Assembly: GCF_042685365.1 (NCBI RefSeq)
Contig: NZ_JBHUMY010000005.1
Coordinates: 39,004-103,003 of the forward strand
Direction: 5' to 3'
Source: Paenibacillus_AP thailandensis
GTDB taxonomy: Bacteria; Bacillota; Bacilli; Paenibacillales; Paenibacillaceae
Length of the DNA stretch: 64,000 nucleotides
Shown here: positions 24,803 to 33,322 of the stretch, in pieces
Layout of the letters: each line of letters opens with the position of its first letter
Numbering within the stretch: position 1 is the first letter of the stretch
Program-made: the position numbers and the translations under genes
Notes under the pieces: generated by a model
Told to the model about the DNA's origin: nothing
Database searches by the model: none
The model's input: the letters and a program-made list of their open reading frames with translations, nothing else

Positions 24803-25663
24803 TTAACCTATCATTTTTAACAAGGAAGTAAGCCGGTATTTTTCAAATAAAGTGGTCGCCGTATCCAAATTAACTTCCCATGAACATTCTTCAAGCGAGC
24901 ATTCGACCGGGACGTCGGTATGAATCCGGGCCAAAGTTCTTGAAAGATGAAGCATGTCGAGATCGGCTTCGATCTTTGCTTTAACGCTTTTGGGGAGATT
25001 CTCCAAATTATGAAGGATTCCATCGATTGAATTATACTCGGCCAACAATTTTAAAGCCGTTTTTTCTCCGATTCCTTTTACTCCCGGATAATTGTCGCTC
25101 GTATCGCCGGTCAAGCCCTTCATTTCGACAACCTGGAAGGGATGAATGCCCTTATCTTCCTTCAAGAAATCCAAATCGTACACCGCATAATTGGATCTCC
25201 CCTTCTTCATAATGACGACATGAATCCGCTCCGTCACCAGCTGAAGCATATCCTGATCGCCGGTTAGAATGTACACATGGCCGTACTTGCTCATTTTTTG
25301 CGAGACGGTTCCGATGCAATCGTCCGCTTCGTATCCTTCGATTCCGATATTCGGAATTTGAAGAGCGGCTACTATATCCTTTACCAGCGAAAACTGCGGC
25401 ACCAGATCCTCGGGCGCGTCGGGGCGGTTAGCCTTGTAATCGGAGTAAAGCTCGGTTCTGAACGTCTTGCTTCCCATATCCCAGCAACAAAGAACGTGGG
25501 TAGGATTAAACGTATTCACCGCATCAAAAAGATATTGGATAAACCCGTAAATGGCGTTTGTCGGCGTGCCGTCTTCCAGACGTCTTGAACTGTACGACTG
25601 GGCGAAATACGCTCTGAAAAGCAGAGCCATCCCGTCGACAATGAGTATTTTGTTATCATTCAT
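24803..25663 (-). CDS. 5'-3' exonuclease (FEN/YpcP type)
   Basis: A 286-residue flap nuclease equivalent to the 5' nuclease domain of DNA polymerase I. Metal-binding acidic residues lie in ILIVDGMALLFRAYFA, GYEADDCIGTVSQKMSK, ILTGDQDMLQLV and GLTGDTSDNYPGVKGIGEKT, the last being the helix-hairpin-helix. Such stand-alone enzymes (Bacillus YpcP) help remove RNA primers. I start at ATG 25663, eight bases after GAGGATGG; ATG 25675 would sit on top of that site. Confidence 0.92.
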   Translation of the reverse strand: MNDNKILIVDGMALLFRAYFAQSYSSRRLEDGTPTNAIYGFIQYLFDAVNTFNPTHVLCCWDMGSKTFRTELYSDYKANRPDAPEDLVPQFSLVKDIVAALQIPNIGIEGYEADDCIGTVSQKMSKYGHVYILTGDQDMLQLVTERIHVVIMKKGRSNYAVYDLDFLKEDKGIHPFQVVEMKGLTGDTSDNYPGVKGIGEKTALKLLAEYNSIDGILHNLENLPKSVKAKIEADLDMLHLSRTLARIHTDVPVECSLEECSWEVNLDTATTLFEKYRLTSLLKMIG

Positions 25664-25742
25664 GAAAGATACCATCCTCTATATCGGACTTTCTTGTATT
25701 GTAGTACTCCAGCCGCCGGGCAGCAATGTAAAATTATGCGAG

Positions 25743-26939
25743 CTAAGCGCGGCTGCGGATAAAATCCGCTATGCGCCGAGCCGCTTCCGTGAGCCGTGCT
25801 TCCTCTTCCACTAACGCAAGACGGACATGTCCTTCCCCTTCCGAACCAAAAGCTTCGCCGGGCACGGCGACGACTCCGGTCTCGCGGAGAAGCTCCTGCG
25901 CAAACCGCCGGGATGTCCAGCTGCCGGCAAGCTCCGGCAGAGGCGCCCAGACGAACATCGTCGCCTGAGGATACGGCACGGCCCAGCCTTCCCGCCGAAG
26001 CGCCGCAACGAACGTATTGCGCCGCTGCTCGTACAGCTTGCCGGCTTTCTGAAGCGTGGCGGACATTGCTTCGTCCAGCGCCGCGATGCCCGCCTCCTGT
26101 ACCGGAATAAACACGCCGTAGTCGATATTTTCCTTCAGTTCGCGGAGCGCGCCGACCGCATCCTTGTTGCCGGCCAGAAAGCCGATTCGGCAGCCGGCCA
26201 TGTTAAAGCTTTTGGACAACGAATGAAACTCGACCGCGTTATCCATCGCTCCCGGCACGCTCAGAATGCTTGGCGGCTCTACGCCGTCGAACGCCATTTC
26301 CGAATAAGCGAGATCCTGAACGACCAATACGTTATGCTTCCGCGCTTGATGGAGCACTTTTTCGAAAAAGGGGAGATCCGCCACGACGGATGCCGGATTG
26401 TTCGGGTAATTCAGCAGCATAAACTTGGCCCGTTCCCAAGCTTGCTGCGGAATCGCATCCAAATCCGGCAAATATCCGTTTTCTTTGCGAAGCGGCATCA
26501 AGATCGGCTCTACGCCGGCTAGCGCCAGCGAACCCGCGTAAATCGGGTACCCCGGATCGGGAAGCAATACGGCGTCGCCGGGATTGCACAGCGCAAGCGC
26601 CAAATGGGCAAGCCCGTCCTGCGAGCCCATCAGCGATACGAGCTCCCGCTCCGGGTCGACGGCGACGCCGAACCGGTAATCCATCCATTCGGCCGCTTTG
26701 CGCAGAAAGGCAGCCGTCCCTCTCGATCCCGGATAACCGTAAGCGTCGGGACGCAGAACCGCCTCGCCAAGCGCTTTCCTGACAGCCGGGGACGGCGGCC
26801 GATCGGGGCTGCCGATACCAAGATCGATCAGATCGATACCGGCCTCTGCCGCCTGCCGCTTCCACTCGGCCATTTCGGCAAAAATCGAGGAGCCGAGCCG
26901 GTCCAGCCGGTCCGCCCGCCATTTTCCGTTAGTTCCCAC
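25743..26939 (-). CDS. class I/II aminotransferase (DapL/AlaT-like)
   Basis: A 398-residue PLP aminotransferase: IDLGIGSPDRPPSPAVRKAL, YPIYAGSLALAGVEP, LNYPNNPASVV, FHSLSKSFNMAGCRIGF with the Schiff-base Lys of SLSKSF, and a C-terminal VRLALVEEEARL. The opening is like LL-diaminopimelate aminotransferases and related enzymes, but the substrate cannot be settled. Start GTG 26939, with GGGAGAGTGAG upstream. It follows the yusI stop by six bases, so the two are probably co-transcribed. Confidence 0.87.
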   Translation of the reverse strand: MGTNGKWRADRLDRLGSSIFAEMAEWKRQAAEAGIDLIDLGIGSPDRPPSPAVRKALGEAVLRPDAYGYPGSRGTAAFLRKAAEWMDYRFGVAVDPERELVSLMGSQDGLAHLALALCNPGDAVLLPDPGYPIYAGSLALAGVEPILMPLRKENGYLPDLDAIPQQAWERAKFMLLNYPNNPASVVADLPFFEKVLHQARKHNVLVVQDLAYSEMAFDGVEPPSILSVPGAMDNAVEFHSLSKSFNMAGCRIGFLAGNKDAVGALRELKENIDYGVFIPVQEAGIAALDEAMSATLQKAGKLYEQRRNTFVAALRREGWAVPYPQATMFVWAPLPELAGSWTSRRFAQELLRETGVVAVPGEAFGSEGEGHVRLALVEEEARLTEAARRIADFIRSRA

Positions 26940-26945
26940 AACCGC

Positions 26946-27311
26946 TCACTCTCCCCAAGCTTGTTCGTACTCCTCTTCCTTATAACCGACCGTCACCCGC
27001 TTGCCGTCCGTTACGATCGGGCGTTTGATCAACATGCCATTAGAGGCAAGCAGCTTGTATTGTTCTTCTTCGCTCATCGACGGCAGCTTGTCCTTCAATC
27101 CAAGCTCCTTGTATTTCTCCCCGGATGTGTTAAAAAACTTTTTCAGCGGCAGCCCGCTGGCCGCAACGATAGCCTTAAGCTCTTCCGCCGTCGGCGTTTC
27201 CTCTACGATATGGCGCAGGTCCAGCTCACGACCCTTCGCCTGAAGCGACTTGACCGCATTGCGGCACGTTCCGCATTTCGGATATTGGTATACCGTTAGT
27301 TTTCTGCTCAT
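26946..27311 (-). CDS. yusI: ArsC/Spx-family protein (YusI type)
   Basis: A 121-residue thioredoxin-fold protein with YPKCGTCRNAVKSL (C13 and C16), KKFFNTSGEKYKELGLKDKL and LLASNGMLIKRPIVTDG. These blocks are close to Bacillus YusI. The family contains arsenate reductases and Spx regulators; YusI-type members have no proven role. ATG 27311 has GGAGG nine bases upstream. Candidate functions are a redox protein or reductase; a transcription role is less likely. Confidence 0.88.
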   Translation of the reverse strand: MSRKLTVYQYPKCGTCRNAVKSLQAKGRELDLRHIVEETPTAEELKAIVAASGLPLKKFFNTSGEKYKELGLKDKLPSMSEEEQYKLLASNGMLIKRPIVTDGKRVTVGYKEEEYEQAWGE

Positions 27312-27713
27312 GCTGTCGATCCTCCAAACATTCAATCCATCCAAAACCTTTAATCCAAAGGCTCTCAACCCAAGGGGCTTCGCCCCTGAAGGCCACCCCA
27401 AAAGGAATAACGATATCTTCACCGGAGACGCTAGTCCATCCATTCGTGCAAGGAGCGCTTGTGTCCCTGCGGGACACGCTGTAAGCTGGGCGCCAAAACA
27501 AACATAGACTCTGACCAAACCAAAGTTCCGAGCCTTATTCTCGATATCCCCTTTGCTCAGAACTGAATGGTTCGTCGAACTCGGAATACGCACGAAGTAC
27601 GAGAATTTGCTCGGAGTACGGGAATATGGCCGGGGTTCGAGATTTATCCCGAGGTCGGTGTCTGCGCCCTTCTCCTGATTCAAGGGGATAGTGTCCAAAA
27701 GAACGAAAAAACC
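27312..27713. other. intergenic region with two short hairpins
   Basis: About 400 bp without a supported gene. It contains AGGGGCTTCGCCCCT (27373-27387) and GTGTCCCTGCGGGACAC (27461-27477), each a compact stem-loop. Neither has a T run. I see no promoter that I would defend. Confidence 0.5.
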
Positions 27714-28667
27714 TTATTCAGGGAGCGAGGCCAGGAGCTCTCTCAGCCGGTCCAGCTCCGGAGGAAGCGGCGCCGTCCATTCCATCCATTGCTTCGTGAT
27801 CGGATGGGTCAGGCCGAGTTTCTCGGCATGCAGCGCCTGCCGCCCTGCCGCTTCCTCCCAGTCGGGCTTCCCGTTTTCCGCCGGCCCGTACATTTTGTCG
27901 CCGATCAGCGGGCAGCCGATATAACGCATATGGACCCGAATCTGATGGGTCCGGCCCGTCTCAAGGCGAAGACGCACCATAGAGGCCGCTCCGACGCCGT
28001 AGCTTTCCGCCGTTTCGTAATGCGTTACCGACGGATAACCGCTTGGCGTCACGATCCGCACATGCGGCGAATCCGGGTCGCGGTCGATCGGACCGTCAAC
28101 CGTACCCGCCGCCGGATTTGGCGCTCCGTATACGAAAGCCGCATATTGCTTCATGATCCGATCCGCTTGCAGCTGCTCCGACAGCTGCTGATGAATATAC
28201 GGCGTTTTGGCTATTGCAACTAGACCTGACGTTTCTTCGTCCAACCGATGAATCGGACGGAATCGTACCTGCTCGCCTTTCATCAGCCAGTGGTGCACGA
28301 CACCGTTCGCCAATGTGCCGGTATAATGGCCGTGTGTGGGGTGGACGATAAGTCCTGCCGGTTTATTGACGATCAGCAGATCCTCGTCCTCGTATACGGC
28401 CGAAATAGGTATTGGCTCGGCCAATATATCGGCCGAAGTCTCTTTCTCCATTCGGATGGCGATTACGTCGCCTTGAGCGACTTTGTCGTTCGTATACGCT
28501 CTGCGGCCGTTGACGGTAATCCCCCGCTCGGTCAGCTTCACCCGGGACAACAGCTTGCGGGATACGCCAAGCTTGCGCTCAAGCACCGTCCTGACCGTCA
28601 TGCCGTGCTCCATGTCCGTCACCGTTACCGTCAAAGGCCGATAATAACGTCCGTCTTCAATGGTCAT
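27714..28667 (-). CDS. RluA-family 23S rRNA pseudouridine synthase
   Basis: A 317-residue pseudouridine synthase: N-terminal S4-like RNA-binding region (VSRKLLSRVKLTERGITVNG), DLLIVNKPAGLIVHPT, the catalytic aspartate in HRLDEETSGLVAIAKT and ETGRTHQIRVHM. Which uridine it modifies cannot be told. The ATG overlaps the stop of the cobalamin adenosyltransferase gene (ATGA). Confidence 0.92.
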   Translation of the reverse strand: MTIEDGRYYRPLTVTVTDMEHGMTVRTVLERKLGVSRKLLSRVKLTERGITVNGRRAYTNDKVAQGDVIAIRMEKETSADILAEPIPISAVYEDEDLLIVNKPAGLIVHPTHGHYTGTLANGVVHHWLMKGEQVRFRPIHRLDEETSGLVAIAKTPYIHQQLSEQLQADRIMKQYAAFVYGAPNPAAGTVDGPIDRDPDSPHVRIVTPSGYPSVTHYETAESYGVGAASMVRLRLETGRTHQIRVHMRYIGCPLIGDKMYGPAENGKPDWEEAAGRQALHAEKLGLTHPITKQWMEWTAPLPPELDRLRELLASLPE

Positions 28668-29239
28668 TTTTTCTTCTTCTTCCTAAACACTTCGGCGCTC
28701 CGCTCGTATTCGATGTCCGGCACGCCCAGCTTGGCGTTCGCCACGCGGGCCGCCGCAAAAAAGAAATCCGACAAGCGATTCAAATAAACGAGCACCTCCG
28801 GATTCGCTTCCTGGACCGCTGCCAGAGTAACGGCCCGCCGTTCCGCTCTTCTGCATACGGTCCGGCATACGTGGAGCAAGGAAGCCGCGGCGCTCCCGCC
28901 GGGCAATATAAACCGCGTAAGCTCGGGAGCTTCTTCGATATAGCGGTCGATCAGCTCCTCCAGCCGCCGGGCCGGCTCGGCCGACATTTTGAGCGGGGCT
29001 CCCGGCTTCGCATAAGCAAGATCCGAGCCGCAATCGAACAGCTCCTGCTGAATGTTGACGAGAGCGGCGGTCATCTCTTCCAATTCCGGATAACGCGAAG
29101 TTTCGGAAGCCGCCTGGCCGACAAACGAGTTAAGCTCGTCGATCGTTCCGTAAGCCTCCACGCGGATGTCGTCCTTCCGCACCCGGCCTCCGATCAGCGA
29201 AGTTTCCCCTTTATCGCCGGTTTTCGTATATAGCCTCAT
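28664..29239 (-). CDS. PduO-type cob(I)alamin adenosyltransferase
   Basis: A 191-residue enzyme that transfers adenosyl from ATP to cob(I)alamin. RLYTKTGDKGETSLIGG is the ATP-binding N-terminus; YGTIDELNSFVGQA, FILPGGSAAASLLHVCRTVC and RRAERRAV follow, with LNRLSDFFFAAAR near the end. A Lys-rich tail closes it. ATG 29239 has AAAGGA upstream; longer frames have no ribosome site. Its coupling to a pseudouridine synthase is probably only transcriptional. Confidence 0.94.
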   Translation of the reverse strand: MRLYTKTGDKGETSLIGGRVRKDDIRVEAYGTIDELNSFVGQAASETSRYPELEEMTAALVNIQQELFDCGSDLAYAKPGAPLKMSAEPARRLEELIDRYIEEAPELTRFILPGGSAAASLLHVCRTVCRRAERRAVTLAAVQEANPEVLVYLNRLSDFFFAAARVANAKLGVPDIEYERSAEVFRKKKKK

Positions 29240-29273
29240 AAACCGCAATCCTTTCTGTAATTCGTATGCTCCC

Positions 29274-29282
29274 ACTATACCA
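29274..29282 (-). promoter_or_regulatory. extended -10 promoter of the adenosyltransferase gene
   Basis: TGGTATAGT on the minus strand fits an extended -10 (TGn plus hexamer), 35 bases before the ATG. No -35 box is visible. Confidence 0.4.
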
Positions 29283-29409
29283 TAATTACGGCTCCTCCCC
29301 CACCCCTGCCGCGAAGCAACCTCGAAGTCTCTCCTTCTGGATTCGTTAGCCTGTGGAACAAAGCGATTTGACGAAATTAAGCACGGCAGGTTCATTGGAA
29401 ATTTCGGGA

Positions 29410-29452
29410 AAACAAAAGCTGCCTCCACGGCCATTGCCGATGGAGACAGCTT
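29410..29452 (-). terminator. terminator after alaT
   Basis: On the minus strand AAGCTG(T)CTCCA pairs with TGGAG(G)CAGCTT, followed by TTTTGTTTT in all. It ends the alaRT transcript. Confidence 0.8.
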
Positions 29453-29559
29453 GTATCCCGCCGCATTTGGCGGCTCCTGTGCGAATCGCTTCGCTGCATG
29501 GGCCGGTCGGACCAAGCTAACGCCGTTACGCTTGAACGGTAAGGCGACCGATGGCCGGT

Positions 29560-30780
29560 TTAAACCGGCTTCACCTTTTGAACGAACCGTCCGATTCTTT
29601 CCAGCGCCTCGATCAATTGCGGTACCGACGTCGCATAAGAACAGCGCAGATGTCCTTCGCCGCCTAAGCCGAACACGTCGCCGGGCACGGCCGCGACGCC
29701 GGCCTCCTCCAGCAGCCGCTGCGCGAATTGCTCGGAGGTAAGCCCTGTCGCGTCAATCGAAGGAAAGGCGTAGAAGGCCCCTTGCGGCTCGTGGCAGTCC
29801 AGCCCGATATCGCGAAACCCTTTCACGACGAGCCTTCTTCGTTGGTTGTACGATTCGATCATGCGGTCCTTCTCTTCGAGGCCATGCTCCGAAAGCGCCT
29901 CAAGCCCCGCATGCTGCGCCATGATCGGCGCGCACATGACCGTATATTGATGCACCTTCAGCATCGCCCCGATGAGATCCGAATGGCCGCAGGCGTAGCC
30001 GAGCCGCCAGCCGGTCATCGCAAACGCCTTCGAGAAGCCGCTCACGACGATCGTCCGGTCCTTCATCCCCGGCATCGAAGCGAAGCTGACATGTTTGGAG
30101 CCGTAAGTCAGCTCCGCGTATATTTCGTCGGAAATGACGATCAGATCGTTTTCTTCGACGATTTTGGCTATAGGCAGCCAGTCCTCGTACGTCATGATCC
30201 CGCCGGTCGGATTGCTCGGATAACATAAAATAAGCACCTTCGAACGCGGCGTAATCGCCGCCCGCAGCTCGTCGGCGCGCAGCTTGAAATTATCTTTGGC
30301 GAAAGTTTCGATGCCGACCGCTTTGCCTCCGCTTAACGTCGTGATCGGCGAATAAGAAATATAGCAAGGCTCGGGGATCAAAATTTCGTCCCCCGGCGAA
30401 ATTAACACCCGAAGAGCGAGATCGATCGCCTCGCTGCCGCCGACCGTGACGAGTATTTCGCTTGCAGGATCGTACCGGACCTGAAACTGGCTGTCCAAAT
30501 AACCCGCGATCGCTTCCCGAAGCTGAGGCATGCCCGCGTTGGACGTATATTGCGTCTTGCCGGATTCCAGCGAGTACACGGCCGCTTCCCGCACATGCCA
30601 TGGCGTCACGAAGTCGGGTTCCCCGACGCCGAGCGTAATCACGTCTTTACGCGCGCTTACCAAATCAAAAAATCGCCGGATCCCCGACGGCTTGATGCTT
30701 TTGGCCAGAGGAGACAAATAGTCGGCCATCGAGTCCTTCCGGCTGGAAGCAGGGGCATGCATTCCCTCGTTTTTAATCAT
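29560..30780 (-). CDS. alaT: alanine-type aminotransferase AlaT
   Basis: A 406-residue PLP enzyme: GVGEPDFVTPWHVREAA, TSNAGMPQLREAIAGYL, LCYPSNPTGGIM, VISDEIYAELTYG, VVSGFSKAFAMTGWRLGYA with the Schiff-base Lys, and HLRCSYATS with the carboxylate-binding Arg. Pairing with a Lrp-type regulator in one operon is the layout of Bacillus alaRT (yugGH), where AlaT is an alanine transaminase. I start at ATG 30780 behind AAGGTGAGA; GTG 30789 lies inside that site. The gap to alaR is 13 bases. Confidence 0.88.
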   Translation of the reverse strand: MIKNEGMHAPASSRKDSMADYLSPLAKSIKPSGIRRFFDLVSARKDVITLGVGEPDFVTPWHVREAAVYSLESGKTQYTSNAGMPQLREAIAGYLDSQFQVRYDPASEILVTVGGSEAIDLALRVLISPGDEILIPEPCYISYSPITTLSGGKAVGIETFAKDNFKLRADELRAAITPRSKVLILCYPSNPTGGIMTYEDWLPIAKIVEENDLIVISDEIYAELTYGSKHVSFASMPGMKDRTIVVSGFSKAFAMTGWRLGYACGHSDLIGAMLKVHQYTVMCAPIMAQHAGLEALSEHGLEEKDRMIESYNQRRRLVVKGFRDIGLDCHEPQGAFYAFPSIDATGLTSEQFAQRLLEEAGVAAVPGDVFGLGGEGHLRCSYATSVPQLIEALERIGRFVQKVKPV

Positions 30781-30793
30781 TGCTCTCACCTTT

Positions 30794-31285
30794 TTACGGC
30801 GAAACCATCATCCGATGGTCGCCTTCGTTGTCCTCGAAAATAATTCCGTCTTGCTTGTATTTTTTCAATATAAAAAACGTCTTCGTCGACAGCACCGCGT
30901 CGATCGGAGACAGCTTGTTGGAAACGAACGAAGCGACTTCCTTCAGGTTCTTGCCTTCGATCTCGACAAGCAGATCGTAATCGCCGGACATCAAATAAAC
31001 CGACTTCACCTCGGGATACAAATAAATCCGTTCCGCGATGCCTTCAAAGCCTCTGCCGCGCTCCGGCGTAATTTGCACCTCGATAAGCGCCGTAACCTTC
31101 TCGTCGTCCACTTTGCTCCAATTCACGATCGTCGCGTATTTGACGATAATATGGTCGTTCTCCAGATCTTGTATCGCTTGCTTGACGACTTCGACGGACT
31201 CGCCCAGCATCGTTGCGATCAGCTCGGCATCGCGCCTCGCATCTTCTTTCAGCAAATCCAATATTTTCAGCTGCAGTTCGTTCAA
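30794..31285 (-). CDS. alaR: Lrp/AsnC-family regulator AlaR
   Basis: A 163-residue regulator with N-terminal helix-turn-helix (LKEDARRDAELIATMLGESV) and C-terminal RAM ligand domain (VTALIEVQITPERG, VYLMSGDYDLLVEIEG). Members bind amino acids and form octamers. The start is TTG 31285, seven to eight bases after AGAGGAG; no ATG or GTG is near. As first gene of the alaRT unit it likely regulates itself and alaT. Confidence 0.87.
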   Translation of the reverse strand: MNELQLKILDLLKEDARRDAELIATMLGESVEVVKQAIQDLENDHIIVKYATIVNWSKVDDEKVTALIEVQITPERGRGFEGIAERIYLYPEVKSVYLMSGDYDLLVEIEGKNLKEVASFVSNKLSPIDAVLSTKTFFILKKYKQDGIIFEDNEGDHRMMVSP

Positions 31286-31324
31286 AAGGGCAACTCCTCT
31301 CCGCTTGCTGCGATTATAAAATTT

Positions 31325-31353
31325 ATATTACAACGAATGTATCATTCCTGCAA
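31325..31353 (-). promoter_or_regulatory. alaRT promoter
   Basis: TTGCAG (31353-31348), 17 bases, TAATAT (31330-31325) on the minus strand. A second TATAAT (31318-31313) lies 7 bases further down without its own -35. Confidence 0.55.
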
Positions 31354-31355
31354 AG

Positions 31356-31396
31356 GAAAAACAAAACGACCCATGCGCCGCGGCAAGCATGGGTCA
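31356..31396 (-). terminator. terminator after the CotF-like genes
   Basis: On the minus strand GACCCATGC pairs with GCATGGGTC, followed by GTTTTGTTTTT. Confidence 0.85.
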
Positions 31397-31449
31397 TCTT
31401 TAACGTTTGCCTGATGCCGGTGCGGCACGAGGCTCGTTCCGAACGAATA

Positions 31450-31854
31450 CTATATATAATACGGCTGATTGGGGTGCGCCGCAGGCTGCTGCCCGCCGTA
31501 CGGCTGAGTGCCGGTGTAATAGGGCTGCTGCTGCTCCAAACGGCCGACCGTCTGCTGCAAATATTGGTTCGTCTGCTGGATATCCTGCTGATATTGCTTA
31601 AACTCCTTGTCCATCGACTGACGCAGTGCGGGAGAAGACGTGCTGTACATGTTTTGCCCCTGCATGGCTTGGTACAAATCGCCTTGCATCTTCAGCGTGC
31701 TGTTCAGCAAATTCGTAAACATTCCGCGAACGGTCGGACAAGACGACTCCGTCGTCGCCGTTGCGTATTCGCCCACCACCCGCTTCAAATCCGCCAAAAT
31801 CGTATAAGCCATATCCGCGTCCGGCATAATCGGCTGCATATGCTGCTGGAACAT
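31450..31854 (-). CDS. CotF-like spore coat protein
   Basis: A 134-residue protein with the CotF helical region (DMAYTILADLKRVVGEYATA, then CPTVRGMFTNLLNSTLKMQG) and a Gln/Tyr-rich tail ending YGGQQPAAHPNQPYYI. CotF proteins are coat components made in the mother cell. It lies 30 bases after a second, smaller helical Gln-rich protein, so the two form a pair, probably under sporulation control, though I cannot defend a sigma-E or sigma-K box. Confidence 0.87.
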   Translation of the reverse strand: MFQQHMQPIMPDADMAYTILADLKRVVGEYATATTESSCPTVRGMFTNLLNSTLKMQGDLYQAMQGQNMYSTSSPALRQSMDKEFKQYQQDIQQTNQYLQQTVGRLEQQQPYYTGTQPYGGQQPAAHPNQPYYI

Positions 31855-31884
31855 TGCTCCTTAAACTCTCCTTTCGTTTGTCGT

Positions 31885-32103
31885 TTATTGCGGCTGTGTC
31901 GGAGCCAAATTCTGATGCTGCTGGATGGAATTCAGCAGTGTCTGATAATGCTGCTGATGCGTCTGAATCATTTGCAGGCTGAGTTGGCGAAGCGCCTGAT
32001 TGCCCGTCGTTGCCGCCAAAGCGGCGCACTGCTTCATCAGCAAATCTTCGTTGGACATCGAATCAACGATGTATTCAAGCTCCTTGCCCGTTATCGGCTG
32101 CAT
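31885..32103 (-). CDS. small CotF-like/YhcN-type coat-associated protein
   Basis: A 72-residue helical protein (KELEYIVDSMSNEDLLMKQC, then HQQHYQTLLNSIQQHQN). The pattern of a helical pair with Gln/His-rich end resembles short CotF-family proteins of Paenibacillus. ATG 32103 has GGGAGG 11 bases upstream. It precedes the CotF-like gene and follows the germination operon on the same strand. Confidence 0.75.
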   Translation of the reverse strand: MQPITGKELEYIVDSMSNEDLLMKQCAALAATTGNQALRQLSLQMIQTHQQHYQTLLNSIQQHQNLAPTQPQ

Positions 32104-32173
32104 CAAAGTTTTTTCCTCCCATTCCAATACATTCAAATAGCAGCTTTCGTATTTTTGGTTCGGAACGGCTATT

Positions 32174-33322
32174 TTATGTATCCAGCTCGTATTTTCCCGG
32201 CGACGTTAACAGCAAATTCGCCTTGACCCTCAACGAATTCTCTTCCGGCACCCAGCCTCCCGATTGAGTTAGCTGCTTCCATCTCCGGTTATGGTACCGA
32301 TATAAATGAAGCTCCAGCATAAACGGGTCCGCTTTTCTTTTAACCGCTTCTTTATAAGTATTGCCGATCTCGGTTTGAATAGCGGTTTCCGCCAGCTGCT
32401 CGATCTCCTTCTTCGACATCCGCTTCCCCATCTCGACGATTTGACATTTCGCTTTGATCTGCAGCGTAAACGACGGTCTCCCTTGCTTCCAATCGACGGA
32501 CAGGTCCGAGTCGGTATCCGTTACGTAGATCGTAACCGCGTTTGGAGCTTCGCCCAGCTTCAAGAAGCCCGCTCTGTAATGAGGCAACGTCCATTGCAGG
32601 CCCGACGCCTTGTCCAGCGTCATAAACGCGGCGTTTTTCTCGTCCTTGAATATAAACACCCCTTCAACTCCGGGGACATTTATGCTTTTCCCTTCGGCCG
32701 ACCAATTTTGCTTCGTCATTCGGAGAGCGGGCAGCGTCGTCGTCATCGCCTCTTCTCGAAACGATTGAAGAAAAGCGCGCATCCGCTTCGGATAAAAAAA
32801 GCTGAATTCCTTGAAAATTTGTTCCGGCTTGTAAATGACATTGTCGAGAGGAGAGGCGGTACTTAAAGGTTCGCTCTCGAACAATTCCTGAATGCTTCCT
32901 CTTGTGCCGTATACCCATATCGTTCCCCGCGTCGCCCTCTGCCTGTTGATGGCGTCGAATACCGAGGTCAAATGCGGCAAAGCTCTTTCATGAATCACGA
33001 CGGCTCTCAGATGATCCATACTTATGGGATGCTGCGATACTTTCGCCAAATTGCCGATCGCCATAAAAACGGAATTTCCGCTTGCCTCCCCGACCCACGA
33101 CGTAACCTTTTCGCTGCCGGCTTCCTCGCTTTCTTTCTTGGCGGTAGAGGATGGCGAAATGACATGCGCATAAAGCGTAAAATCGCCTTCCGCATAATCA
33201 ATGCCAATAGCCGAAATAAAGGTAACGTCCTGCAGGTCGACCTGATCCCAGCAGCCGGCCAGAAGCGCAAGCGCGACGAGCGCGGCAATCGGCTTCGTCC
33301 ATTGTCTTACCCGCCCACTCAT
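32174..33322 (-). CDS. Ger(x)C-family germinant-receptor lipoprotein (C subunit)
   Basis: A 382-residue lipoprotein: signal peptide and lipobox ALLAGC, then WDQVDLQDVTFISAIGIDYA, the usual N-terminus of GerC proteins, and a C-terminal region around TAIQTEIGNTYKEAVKRKAD. GerC is anchored on the outer face of the spore inner membrane and completes the A-B-C nutrient receptor. Its ATG overlaps the gerA stop as ATGA, with AAGGAG upstream. This gene is intact although its A and B partners are not. Confidence 0.93.
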   Translation of the reverse strand: MSGRVRQWTKPIAALVALALLAGCWDQVDLQDVTFISAIGIDYAEGDFTLYAHVISPSSTAKKESEEAGSEKVTSWVGEASGNSVFMAIGNLAKVSQHPISMDHLRAVVIHERALPHLTSVFDAINRQRATRGTIWVYGTRGSIQELFESEPLSTASPLDNVIYKPEQIFKEFSFFYPKRMRAFLQSFREEAMTTTLPALRMTKQNWSAEGKSINVPGVEGVFIFKDEKNAAFMTLDKASGLQWTLPHYRAGFLKLGEAPNAVTIYVTDTDSDLSVDWKQGRPSFTLQIKAKCQIVEMGKRMSKKEIEQLAETAIQTEIGNTYKEAVKRKADPFMLELHLYRYHNRRWKQLTQSGGWVPEENSLRVKANLLLTSPGKYELDT